Positions 22,397 to 33,900 of a stretch of DNA of 64,000 nt are shown here, one piece after another. The DNA comes from Diplocarpon mali (lineage: Eukaryota > Ascomycota > Leotiomycetes > Helotiales > Drepanopezizaceae): contig JAENRP010000151.1 in the NCBI GenBank assembly GCA_024741835.1, positions 1 to 64,000 on the forward strand, in the 5' to 3' direction. The translations under genes were made by a program, and so were the position numbers. The notes under the pieces are model-generated. The model worked only from the letters and a program-made list of their open reading frames with translations, had not been told where the DNA came from and did no database searches. Positions within the stretch are counted from its first letter, which is position 1; every line of letters begins with the position of its first letter.

Positions 22397-23332
22397 GTGG
22401 CTACTCCCTTTAAGGAGAGGTACGCAATTATACAGGCTCGCGCGAGGGTTGTCCCTGTGGCTGAATCATCAGGTTTAATAGCTGAGTTCACTAGCTTAAT
22501 TGCCAAGTCAACTACGCTACCTGAATCACCTAACCTCTCAGGGAACGATATACAGTACCCTGAACTCGAACTCGAGGTTGATCAATCGCTCTGCAAAGAC
22601 TATTCACCTCCTTACTCTCCTCCCTTTCCAAACAATACAAATACATCGACCTCTCCTTATAAGAAGAAGAAGATGATGTCAATACCACTCATCCTCCCCG
22701 AGGCCCAAAAGCTTAAGGGAGTAGAGAACTACGATCAATGGAGAGATACAATCATAAATATCGCAAAGATATATGGCATTGCGAAGCACCTTCATATTAA
22801 ATCTCGAACTCACGCTCCAATTGAAGTTGACGAATGGGACCCTTCAGTCTCTACAACAGCTCTCAATAACTGGAAAAAATGGGATAGTGAAGAATCACAG
22901 ATGAAGCTTGCTATCACTCTTAATTGTAAAACAGGCCCCCTCGCACATACTCAAGGCAAGAAGTCAGCTTTGGATATATGGGAAGCTCTTCAAAAGCAAT
23001 ACGAAGGCTCTAGCCAAGTGCTAGCGTACAAAGCTATTCAAGGCTACGCCACTGCTAAGTACGAAGATCATACGTCGCTAGAGGCCTTCGTCGCCGCCTT
23101 CAAGCTTTCAATTACTAAACTGGAAGCTCTTTCAATTGCGCCACCTAGTCTATGGAACCCCGTGATGTTTATTGCGGCTTGCTCTGAGAGATGGCCTATT
23201 TGGGCAGAGCGACAACGCTCTAACCTACGCTTAGCTACTACAGCTGAGAAGAAAGCTGAGATTACTCTCGAGGCTCTCATTAAAGATATCACTGGCGAAG
23301 CCCGTGACTTATCAAATTCAAAGAATGAATAG
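22397..23332 (+). CDS. Copia Gag polyprotein (UBN2-like)
   Basis: Open frame of 311 codons coding a retrotransposon capsid protein of the UBN2/copia Gag type. Landmarks are EAQKLKGVENYDQWRDTI, ALDIWEALQKQYEGSSQ, TSLEAFVAAFKLSITKLEAL and RSNLRLATTAEKKAEITLEA. There is no ATG before the conserved start: the frame is open from 22337 and the first ATG is 22674, inside the protein. The same GTGGCTACTCC start is kept in the copia-1 copy at 40386, so a non-AUG start or a spliced leader is possible. Its stop overlaps an ATG of the next frame (ATGAATAG, ATG at 23325). No RIP stops are seen, unlike its relatives at 40-64 kb. Confidence 0.75.
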   Translation: MATPFKERYAIIQARARVVPVAESSGLIAEFTSLIAKSTTLPESPNLSGNDIQYPELELEVDQSLCKDYSPPYSPPFPNNTNTSTSPYKKKKMMSIPLILPEAQKLKGVENYDQWRDTIINIAKIYGIAKHLHIKSRTHAPIEVDEWDPSVSTTALNNWKKWDSEESQMKLAITLNCKTGPLAHTQGKKSALDIWEALQKQYEGSSQVLAYKAIQGYATAKYEDHTSLEAFVAAFKLSITKLEALSIAPPSLWNPVMFIAACSERWPIWAERQRSNLRLATTAEKKAEITLEALIKDITGEARDLSNSKNE

Positions 23333-23472
23333 CACCGTCCTATACGGAAACAAATCGGCAGGCAAGCCTAACTTTCAAGGCAGTAAGAAGTCAGCTGACA
23401 AGGCAGGTTATAAAGACTCGAAGAGAAACTCTAAAAATACGAATACTAACTCTTAACTCTCCCTGCCCCTAT

Positions 23473-23558
23473 TACAAGACAACCAACAACCATCGTTTTG
23501 CACCTCATATTTCCTTGTGCACTCTTCTTAACTACTATTAGAGCATATCCTAGTTATA
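23473..23558 (+). repeat. Right LTR remnant of the copia derivative
   Basis: 86 bases matching 22172-22257 of the left LTR, beginning at the shared TACAAG and ending TAGTTATA before the second ATATG target copy. The upstream half of the LTR is missing. Confidence 0.8.
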
Positions 23559-23563
23559 ATATG

Positions 23564-24212
23564 TCAAGGCACCTTCTAAGAACGTACTCGCCAAAGACTT
23601 GGAGGTAATAACTATCGACCCAGGTACAGGTTAGACACCTATCTAAGGGATTGGGAACTACGGGTACACTAGGCTAAATAGTGAATCGCAAGCAGTTTTT
23701 AATACTAGTTTTCTCCTTATACATAATCTGACAACAGTGGTTCCCGCTTATACTTCATAGCTTAGAATTAATATAGCATGTTAAAAGGACAAAAAAAGCC
23801 CATTTTGGAGAATGCCTACGGAGCCGCGCTACTATGGCGCAGCAAGAGTCCTTGCAATGAGTACGAGTGTCGACATGACAGCCGCAGCAGAACAATGTTT
23901 GATTATCTAGGGAAAAAAATTCACACCTTGTACTGGTTACCTCGGCTCTTTATTCATTAAATTAAATCAATCAACTGAATTTAAATGGATTACAAGATCC
24001 GTTTTGGAAAAGATATATTAGACTTAAGATAAATCGACACATTGCACTAAGAGCCATGCTTAAGAAAAAGAGATGCTGGCTGAATTTAACAACGACCTTC
24101 GCGTTTCTAGGCATATAAAACGCGGTATTTGCGTCCATTTCAACCATTTCACCCCATCCCAGCGCCAAAGCCAACTATGCAATGTAGAAAAAATGAGCAG
24201 CGCTCTCAAGCC
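23564..24212 (+). other. Older copia-protease-like relic and spacer
   Basis: Reading on from 23565, one plus frame has weak copia protease/pre-integrase character (ITIDPGTG, GIGNYGYTRLN, LLIHNLTTVVPAY) interrupted by TAG/TAA. The stretch 23565-23810 resembles 34310-34520. From about 23960 to the Mag2 stop it is AT-rich spacer. This is the repeat into which the 22-kb copia element inserted. Confidence 0.35.
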
Positions 24213-26467
24213 CTAAGCCGCTCGTCTTGCAGTCGTACTCATCAGCGTGATTTTTTTCGCTTTCTTCTTCTTACCCTGGGTACCGCTCGCTTTAGGAAGA
24301 TCAGAGGCTGAGCCATCCAAAGAAGCAGCTTGAACCTGCGCGATTAACTCGTTCTGTGCATTCTCTGCTTGAATTTCCTGCTCCCACGATTGCAGCCAGC
24401 CATCATCGCCGTCGTGGTCTACGTGCTGTGGATTTGTTCTCGGAGAGGCAGGAGTTACCATGGCGGTCCCCCAGACAGTACGTGACGTCGATGGACTTGT
24501 TGATGGGGATGCCAAGGGTCCGAAGGAAGACCCCTGGCGTACAGGCCACGGAGGTGAAGCATTGCTGGCATCAAGCGATGAAGGTGCAAAATCATCTGCC
24601 GAGAAGGTGACCGAGGAAGCATCGGCGGTATTGCTTGGTCGTTTCCTCCTGGCATTCGCCCATCGAGCATCATCCTCTGCCTTCTCAGCACGTACCCTGT
24701 CTCTCTCCTCTCTGGCTTCCTTTTCTCGATTACGTTGTCTCCTCTTCTCAATCTCACTCTTGAACTTATCCAAAATCTCAGGGCTGACAACGTCGGTCCA
24801 ATTACACTCGAGGAATCCAACCTCACAGCCGTCGGGAAGGTGAGATAAATATTTAGCTCGTTTTCTCAAGTCATAATCCATGATATGGCCAGTAGACACG
24901 CGTTCAACGCGAGGAAGTAGAGTTGATGGGAAAGAGGCAAAGTTTCCGAAAGCGGCCTTAAGAATCCGAATATCTAGAGGGGCTAGATAGTAGTGAAGAA
25001 GTGCTTGGTAGAAGTAGTACGGGGAGTCCGGATGATGAGCTTCACTCTGACCTCTCTTCCCATCCGTGTGGGTGTGTAATACCAGAGTCTCGGAGGCGTG
25101 AGAACCGAAACTCTCCACATTCTTTTGTGGTTCGAGTCCGGACTTGGTAGAGATGCCTTCTTCGATGTTCAAACTAGATGAACTATTTTGTACGAAGTAC
25201 ATCTCTTGGGATCCCTCACCCATCGCCGTGAGCAGAATAGACTGCTTCTTCGGCTTCTTCTCGGCTGGTTGCTTGGCGATCGGTGGTGGGTGGCCAATTC
25301 CGTCGACATTTTTCTTTGCTTCTCGTACAGCATTCATAGCCTTTTTCGTCCATTCGGGCTCTTCCCCGAACATCAGCTCATCCTCATACTCTTGTCTTTG
25401 AAGATCCTCAATCTCGGCATCATATTGCTCTAGCATGTACTCCTCACTGCCCTTCATAATCCGTGCGTAGTCCGTAACCTCAGCAGCGAAGTACCATGGT
25501 ATATCCTCGGATCTGGGAAGTGACTCGGCTCCATCTCGGGGCAAGGCAAGAGTGCTACCTGGTTGCCGCATGACTAATCGAAGTATAACATCGTCCCCTT
25601 CTCGAGCTTGCGGGCTCTCCTGTCCAGAGTACCACCTCACGGGTCTTGTGTCCGAAATATACACTGAATCCCAGCAAATCGGACACTTCTTCCAACGCGC
25701 CTTCTTTTCTGGAATCGGGTTTGTATCATCGGCGGAATGCATATATCGAATAAGGCATGGCAGGCAGAAAATATGCCCGCACTTTGCCATCCGTGGCGCG
25801 ACCGGATGTGAGAGACAGATCGGGCATGATGCCTCTTGTGACACCGAAGAGGCAAGAATTTGCAACACGTCATTCCAATCTAAATGCTGGTCGGCATTGA
25901 CTGCTTGCTGTTTGTAGTCTCCATTCGGTTTGACAATGAATCTGTAGTTGGCATGAATATACCTAGATGGGTCAGCCTCACCCTCAGCTCAGCTCTCCAG
26001 TTACCTACCTTGCCTTGTCACTGGAGTGGTGGCCAGAACCGATCCCGAATGTTGTAGCCCTCCTGGATCCACGACTGAATGTGTTTCGATGGTCTTGAGG
26101 TCGTGGTGGAAGCGTAAAACTCATCAAGTGGGTGATCGAGGTCTGGCCCCTGCGGCTATTGGCATTTCTTATTGCTCCCTGGTTGCCATTAGCCGGCAGC
26201 CGTTAAAATCTACAGATAACATACGGATTCCGCCATAGCATCCTCATCCGCGAGTCTTGGTTTCCTCGAGTTCCTGTGTTGCTTCTTACTGCCCTGGTTG
26301 TTCCGGGAAGCCGCGATGGTAGTGAAACTGCTGGCAGAGCGCCGAGAGCTTGATTCGAAGCCGGGAGAGGTACTTTGGTTGTTCTGCTGCTGAAGAGGAG
26401 AGTGCGAAGAAGAAGAATTGAGCAATTTGCCGCCAGCTGAGGACGCGTTTGAGGGTGCAGCATTCAT
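24213..26467 (-). CDS. mag2: Mag2/RNF10-type RING E3 ubiquitin ligase
   Basis: Exons 26467-26225, 26178-26009 and 25962-24213 (introns of 46 bases each, GTATGT/CCAG and GTAGGT/CTAG) give 720 residues. Order: Ser-rich basic N-terminus; SITHLMSFTLPPRP; SGHHSSDKARYIHANYRFIV, the conserved Mag2/RNF10 block that reads through the second splice; C3HC4 RING from about residue 184 (CPICLSHPVAPRMAKCGHIF, CPICWDSVY); the YYFYQALLHYYLAPLDIRIL block; a Lys/Arg/Glu coiled segment (EKRRQRNREKEAREERDRVR); and a Lys-rich tail. RNF10/Mag2 ubiquitinates small-subunit ribosomal proteins on stalled ribosomes; that role here is by homology. It is divergent from the Ubp3/USP10 gene, whose human relative removes such ubiquitin marks. 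Confidence 0.9.
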
Positions 26468-27921
26468 TGTCAGGTTCCAGACGGAATCAGTGAGGATATG
26501 CTTGGAGATGCTAGCAGCAAATCCGAATATTTTGTGCAAGCGTGACTCCAATTTTCGACTGCGTCTAAAGATGCAATAGAGAAAAACGGCCAGAAAGCGG
26601 TACAGGTGAGTTCGAAACCGTTGATTGGCGTTGCAAGATAGTTGAACGTGACAAAGACGCAAGGAATCCGGATGAAGATTAACCAGACGCCTAGACAGAA
26701 ATAAAGAGTGCGAAAATGAAAATAGAATTTAGGGTTATTGAAAGCAACTCTCAATCAGCAGACGCCAAAGGCGCTGATGTCTATAGTAGTAGCGAGAGGA
26801 CCATATCTCGGCAGAGTGAGGGGGCGTAGAGCGTTATGCAGTTCGGCGCTATAGTTAGTCCTTGGTACGGTGAGCTTCCACGTTGATTACAACGGTTTCT
26901 TATTATCACATAGCAGAGGTCATTCAACTTCACAGGACGGCTAGGGTTCCAAATTGCAAGCTGGATTGTTAAGCAAGCAGTAAAGACAGCTTTACTATAC
27001 GTAGCCTTCTTCCTCACTGGCATTACATTTCCTGCGAGGAAGGAGACATTGCAGACTATATTGAGTGGAGACTTAGACTACGCAGAATCAGTAGCATTAC
27101 TCTAATCTTTTTCCAGGACTTCAGCGAATGAGTTAAAAAAAAAAAACTCTTTAAAGCAAAGATTCCGTGGAAGTAGGGCACATTTTATCTGACGATCTAA
27201 TCCTTGAACATCCTGCGCATGTAATGCAATTGTAATTATAAAGCAAGGTAGACTTGGCATGAATGTGTATTGGTATATCATCTTCTATCTTGATAATCAA
27301 TTGTGATTACCTTAAGTGTGAGTACACGTAGCCAGCTTTCAAGATGTATCCATATCGGAAGATTTGAATTTCTAACTTCCATTGGTGCTTGACTTCAAAT
27401 ATCTCACATGAGATAACTTGCCATACAGCCCTTGTGTATAGAACATTGTCGATACAGCACATTCTGATACTCAATCATAACTGAGTATGGGTATACATGG
27501 GGATATAGCAACTTAAAACATGTTGCATTCGAGTCCAAGAATTGAAGGCACTTCCAGAACAGAGCTTCAGTTTTGCGCATCTCAATAGTACGTTAAAGTG
27601 ATACCTACATAGCAGCCCCTGTTTAGGGCTTGCAGACTTGCACAGGCTGCCAGAGTAGGCGGCAGTGCTTGCTCCATAATCGTAAATACAAGAAAAAATT
27701 CAAAAACTAACAAAGTATCACATATTATCATATAATAATATTTATATTCCTTTAGCTATGAGCAGTCCCTACCTCTGAATCAAACTTATCTCCTTGATAG
27801 ATGTATCATGAAGATAGCTCCATAGTTCAAGTTCTAAAAGTAGCCTCACTGCTTCGCTACGTAGCAGAGGATCTCTTGGCACTTCGGCCATAGGTAATTT
27901 TGGTCAGACTTGAACCCAGAG
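26468..27921. other. Divergent intergenic region between Mag2 and Ubp3 genes
   Basis: 1.45 kb between two divergent starts. It includes an A-tract at 27135-27146. Minus-strand open frames at 26470-27023 look like leader sequence without motifs. No RNA gene or repeat identified. Confidence 0.4.
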
Positions 27922-30900
27922 ATGAACGTCGCCGTCGCCCAGTCTACGCGACAATACCACGACAACACCTCCCAGTCTCCTAATCCCTGTCCGTATCTGT
28001 GCGGGATTCTTTGGAGTTGATACACCATATCTGCGTGTTGTCGGTTGTAAGAAGCAGTGCTATCACGCTCACAACAGCTCCCGCGCCTCATCCAACGCGC
28101 ATCTCCAATTCGACCTGAACAATCTTGACTTAGAAGACACACCTGCTTCCCAAGCCGGCATGATGAACGGCCGTCATCTGCCGGCAGGGCAAAGCATGCC
28201 GATAGACGTGGGCAGGAGAAGGCCGCATAATCAGTACCAGCAGCAACATCAGCACCAGCATCAGCACCAGCACCAGCAATATGCTCCGCAGATGTACAAC
28301 AACTACATGCAGCCGTACGCAAGCAACTACTACCCCCAGCCCATCCCTCCGCAATACCACAATGCGCCGCTGCCTCACCAATATAATCCATACCCTCCAC
28401 CTCCCTATGTGCGATCTCCGCCTCCAATTCAACAACACTATGGCCCTGCGCCCCTTCCCCAGCAGCAGCAACAACAGCAACCGTATACCAAACCTCAGCA
28501 ACCTCTTGTGGTTTCTTCGCCGTATCATGCGCCTGCGTCTGCCCCTCCACCGCGAGCTCCATCCTCCACACAATCTACACACGCAGTACCTGCTCCTATG
28601 ACACCCCCAACACCAAAAACGACTTTGAGCGCTACCCCATCCCCGCCCGCGCAAGAGTCCTCCATAAGATCTTCATTCAGAGCACCAGTAAGTGTTATTT
28701 TGGCCCCTTGACATCTAAATCAACGCTGACAGGCATAGTTACCTTGGCTGTCAAGGCCCGATCTGCAATGGCCCGTGAGGAAGGCAAGAAGAAAGCGGAA
28801 AGCTGTGCCGAAAAGTAGCGGAACGACCATATCTTCTGGAGATATAGAGTCCGAATTGAAGGATGTGGGAAAAAATGCACAAGCTAACTCCGTGGAAGAG
28901 AAAGGAATCGTGCAGGAGCCAGTAGCGGAGGACGTGGCGGCTGGAGACGAGAATAGTGAAGAGGCAGTTATGCACCGACCAGAGACCCCTTCCACTGGCC
29001 ACCCAACATCAGACGATAACTCTACTAACCCGACGACCCCATGTTCACAGCAACCTCCTGCTTTTGTTGCTGGTGAAACCACACCATTAGCTCCAAGGGC
29101 GGCGCAACGATCAGTGGGTCCTGTGGTACCTGTTTTACCCAAGGTAATCAAGAGCCTACCCGATAAGACGGATGAGCCACAGCGACGTGTTCCTGAAGTG
29201 GATGCAGATGCTACATCCGAGGTCCAGTCCCTCGTAGGAGACAAAGAAGAAGCCAAGGAGGCTTCTCCAGTAGCCCCCGCTCCAAAAGCATGGGCTACCC
29301 CAAAATCATGGACGGGTCTTTTCACAACCGCAGCTGCAGCTTCTAATGAGGCCTCCAACGAGTCTGGCCTGCCTGTATCAACTCCAATTGCAGCCAAGAA
29401 CAATGCCCAATCGCTCGCAGACGCTTTGCTATCTTTCAATGCTGTTTCGAACGCCTCAAAAGTGGCGTTTTTAAAACCTCGTGGTCTGGTCAATACCGGC
29501 AATATGTGTTATATGAACTCAGTAGGTCCTTGCAACATGGCCACATAGCTTCAACTGACTTTTGTGGAGGTTTTGCAGGTCCTTATTTTTTGTACTCCCT
29601 TTTATAGTTTTTTGGATCAAATGAGCAAGCGCGCTGTCCACAACCTCAAGGGTGAAACTCCTCTAATCGATGCTATGTGAGTGCCCAGGTCCTGTCCACC
29701 AAGCAGTTCTGACCCATCTAGGATCTTGTTCCTCCAAGAGTTCCCAGTGATTGACTCTGCAAAAACAGTTGAACAGTTAAGAATGCGATTGAAAGAGGGT
29801 GAACTTGAACAATATGGTGATCCTTTTACACCGGACTTTGTTTACAATGCAATAAATCGTCTTCCGCGTTTTTCAAGCATGAGAGTAGGTTTCTTCTGCA
29901 TCTCATATTGCACCATACTAATTGGTGCAGCGTGGCCACCAACAAGATGCAGAGGAATTCTTGGGTTTCCTTCTTGAAGGTTTACATGATGAGTGTGTGC
30001 TTGCGATGCATAACAGCACCTTGAACAATACCTCCGCGATTGCAACCCCAACCAATGGCCAATCGCCACCTCTAAGTGAGGCTGGTGGTGTTGCGGCATT
30101 TGACTCTGCTGCCAAGGAAAATGGTTGGTTGGAGGTTGGGCCAAAGCAGAAGGCTGCCGTCACGCGATCATCTGGTACAATCGTCACCGGCTCTCCAGTC
30201 ACAAAGATATTTGGTGGAAACCTAAGATCCGAACTCCGGGTACCAGGTCTCAAGGATTCTGTCACTCTTGAGCCATACCAGCCGCTGCAATTGGATATTG
30301 GCGCTTCAAATGTAAACAACATTATCGATGCCCTCAAGGGACTCACTCGCTCTGAAGCTCTGCACGGCGACTTCAAATCCCCAAAAGGCCCCAATGTTAC
30401 TGCAACTAAGCAGGTCTTCATTGAGACTTTGCCTCCTGTTCTCATTCTTCACTTGAAGCGGTTCCAGTACGACAACACGGGCGGAACTCAGAAGATTTGG
30501 AAGAGGGTTGGGTATCCTTTGGAGTTGGAGATTCCCAAGGAGGTGTTTCCCCGTCAAAAGCGGGCTACATATGTTCACAGCGGTCTTCCAAAGTATCGCT
30601 TGATCGGTGTTGTGTACCATCATGGCAAGAATGCTACGGGTGGTCACTACACGGTTGATGTGAGAAGACAGGATGGTCGGGAGTGGGTCAGACTCGATGA
30701 TACAGTGATTTGCAGAGTACGCAGTGAGGAGGTTGCAGAGGGTGGGAGTGAGGAGGATCCCAGGGTTCTTGCCACCGCGTTGGATGGGCAGAAGAAAGAC
30801 AGCATTTCTAGCAACGGATTTGCGGCGATTGATGGCGCAGAGGAAGACGCTGACCAAGATGGATGGAAGCAGGCTAGTGGTACTGGGAAGAAGTGGTCTG

Positions 30901-30998
30901 CCGTGGCGAATGGTGCTTCAGCTCCCAAGGGCAATAGCGACAGGTTCTCTATCAAGGACAACAAGGTTGCCTATCTTTTGTTCTACCAGAAGATCTGA
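27922..30998 (+). CDS. Ubiquitin carboxyl-terminal hydrolase, Ubp3/USP10 type
   Basis: USP-family cysteine protease removing ubiquitin. Six exons (27922-27992, 28078-28687, 28739-29521, 29570-29676, 29722-29884, 29931-30998) give 933 residues. The N-terminus is disordered and Gln/Pro-rich with a His-Gln run. The catalytic Cys is residue 484 in GLVNTGNMCYMNS; the frame continues across the splice as VLQVLIFCTPFYSFLDQMS. RGHQQDAEEFLGFLLEGLHD is the QQD motif. The catalytic His is residue 817 in ATGGHYTVDV, followed by EWVRLDD. The first intron is the least certain: I chose GTATCT at 27993 and AG at 28077 because they keep frame and yield SRASSNAHLQFDLNNL. The yeast relative works with Bre5 in vesicle traffic and ribophagy; human USP10 acts on ribosomal proteins. 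Confidence 0.9.
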
Positions 30999-33900
30999 GT
31001 TGGGTGACGGAGATTTGATGGTTTGGGGATGAAAAAATCAGGCACGCGGCACGTTGTGTCTAGTATATGCTTTCAGGAAGTGCAATGCAGGCGCCCTTCT
31101 CTGCCTCAGCCAGCAGCTTGGTCCCGAGCAGCAATTGCCGCCGTCTCCTGTACACCATCTACATCGTGGTCCCGGTTTCGGCTGCGTTGTCTTTCACCGA
31201 GCATGGGCGTAAGCATGAACAGTACCAGTGCATCTGGAATTGTACAAGGGATGTCTAAACGTGGGCACCCAGATGGCGGACATTCCATGTATTATATTGT
31301 GTTGCTATTTGCAATAGCTGCACCATGATGATACAATAAAAGTGATTTATCGGAGCTAATATGGGGAAGATAATGCTGTACTAATGTATTAATATTGTTA
31401 CTCAAGATGATGTGCCATTGCCCTGGTTGCCCTGTTCCAGGGCGCGCGGACGCCACACTCCATGCTTTTCATGTTCGGCTGTTATCCCTGCTACCTTGCC
31501 AAGTAGCCAGTTAGGGCACGTAATTTACATTTTGGCTATCAGATACATGTTGCTAAATCATAATGGCTTGCTGAAGCCAAACGCTCAGCAACCTCTCCTA
31601 ATTTTAACAGCTTGATAAAGCGTATGGCTACATGTACATGTGTGAAGTAGCTTATTATCTAAATCATAAGAAATCTATAGAAAGTATTAAGAAATTTGAA
31701 TACGGGCTTTTGATCAATATGTTGATATGTAGCATTCACCGTGAAAAAATCACTCATTAACAGCTTTTTTATAACAGCTGCGAATGTAAGCTCTGGGGGT
31801 TTGAGAAGAGATTATACAGTAAACGTCAAGAGATTATTTAAAAGACTTCCAAGCAGTGACTTAGAGCTAACAATCACTGGCTTCAGAAAGAGTAGTGGTT
31901 TGACGTTCTACTATACACGGTTAAAAAGGTAAGAGTAGAAAAGATCTCTTGTACAATCTCGGAACAGGCCAGAGCTATACCTACTAGGCGAAGTGCAAAA
32001 GGAAGAGCTGTCTGTTGCCATTTCACAAGAGTGATATTAATTACGCAGTAAACACTGCGTCCTAGGCATTTCAATTCGACTTTTAACTCTATTCCCTAAT
32101 TTTGTTTCAGCTTTCCAGACATAATAAACACCATATAAAGGTATTTCTAAACTTGAATAGTAATTTAGACCATATTTGGAAATACGCTAATGTTATTGAT
32201 TTGCCATGTGTGATACTACAATCGATCTTGAGATTGAGTGTCTCTATACAGGGTTGCAAAAAGCTTTGTATGTTTATGTTTTACTTTGAAAATGGTACTC
32301 GGAATAAACAAACACTATAGGTTCATGAGCTACCAACCGAGAAAGCGGATGGTATAGTATAGAACAGGGGAAGTATGCTTCTGGTCATAGATAAAGAAAG
32401 TCAAGGGATAGGGAAACGATGACTAACACCTGTATGCGGTATCTCTTACAAACCTGCAGACTCACAAAAATTCTACAGATCTAAGATTAAATCTTTTCAA
32501 CTATGGAGTATTAAATCTTAGGGTAATAAAGTTAGAACTTTTCCAAAGCTTTCAAATGAGAAAAAAAATACTTATTTTTTGATTATACACTCTGCTTTTG
32601 ATTTATGATTTTATACTTTAAGATTTTTTGAATATATACCTGTAAATCCTTTCTATATGAAATTCTGTGTTAGTTTTAAACTATATAGCACGAGTATAAA
32701 TCTTTATACTGTCTTTTTACGTATAAGGAAAAACTACCCTTAAATTTCCTTGCAATTTTTACTATTCAGTCTAATGTACCTATAGTCCCTAATTCCTTGG
32801 TATAAGAGTCTAACATACATCTTAGTCGACAGTTATTCCCTCTAGATCATAAGCGAGTATGAATTCGAAAAGGTGCGTAGGCAAACAGATTCGCCTTAGA
32901 TTCTTTTTTCTAGGAAAAGCCCTCGCCGATGCCGGCTATTTATTTATTTATCATTAGGCATCTTATTAGTCTTCGGCAGCTGCCAACCTATGATCCCTCT
33001 TATTATCTTAGACCGGCTTGGCAGTATTTCCTTTTCCTTTACTTTTTCTTTATGTAATGTAACAGCCTTATTCCTCCTTATAACTATTTTTTTCCTAGAA
33101 TATTTAGGTAGAGGTCGAAAGTAAGGGTGTTTGTAAAAGGGTAAAGAAAAGGTTTTCATCGCATAGTCGAGAGTGCTTACATCTACTTTGAAACGCCGGG
33201 GAATATGCTTTCAACAATGAAGGGAAATAATCTTAGCTTTGCAGACTACTAAAAGAGTTGGAGATTCATAGAAGATACCATGTATAGGTGTTGAGTTGTC
33301 ATCTCCCTGCAGTAGCTATTAAGTATAACCCTTCTTATTAATACTGACTTTGAAAATTGCAAAGTTTTACATAAATCTTAGAAAGCTGCAAGGCTTTTAA
33401 AAATACATTTCTGTCTCTTCCTTTTTCTTATACACTATACCTTGCCTGGTTCATTTTCATATTTATTAATCCTTTCCTGTAACTATAATTATCTTTCAAA
33501 CAAATCAATAGCAAATAAGTAAAAATTGAAAGTAAAGTGTATTTATGAAAGAAAAAAGTGTTGTAGAGGGCTGAAAACGAAGAGATCTCATGACAGAGAG
33601 TCATATGATTGGCACACGATGGATGAAGGATAAATACGAGACCTAGGATGTACTTTAGAGACCACGAACAACCAACAACCTTCTAATACACCTCCAAATT
33701 GGGTATTGTTCCCAACTCTTCCTCGAGACTTGCCCAATTGTGGTGCTTCCTCTTTTGTTTTGGTTCTTTATAAGACCCTCCTCTTGTTGTGTTCCCCCTT
33801 TGTTTCTTTTGTATGAAATTTTTTATTTTAAAGCTTTTAAAATGTTATAGCTTTATTCAAGTCAAGTTTTGACGTATCGTAAATAAAAGACTGAATCTTA

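Larger units (their letters stand above)
22065..23563 (+). mobile_element. Copia-type LTR element, gag-only internal-deletion derivative
   Basis: Element 22070-23558 with a 5-bp target-site duplication ATATG at 22065-22069 and 23559-23563. It has a complete 188-bp left LTR (22070-22257), a half-tRNA primer site, an intact gag frame and the first part of the next ORF, then jumps directly into the last 86 bp of the right LTR. All of pol and the upstream part of the right LTR are missing. The join lies at TACAAG, present both in the left LTR (22172-22177) and at the break (23473-23478), so deletion by microhomology or template switching is likely. Same family as the RIPed copia-1 at 40 kb, but not visibly RIPed. 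Confidence 0.85.

Noticed and set aside
22216..22413. 65-codon frame at the start of the 22-kb copia element
   Set aside because: Spans the LTR end, the primer site and the Gag start in another frame; likely leader sequence.
28130..28654. Arg/Leu/Val-rich minus-strand frame of 174 codons
   Set aside because: Arises from the opposite strand of the Gln/Pro-rich low-complexity N-terminus of the Ubp3/USP10 gene.
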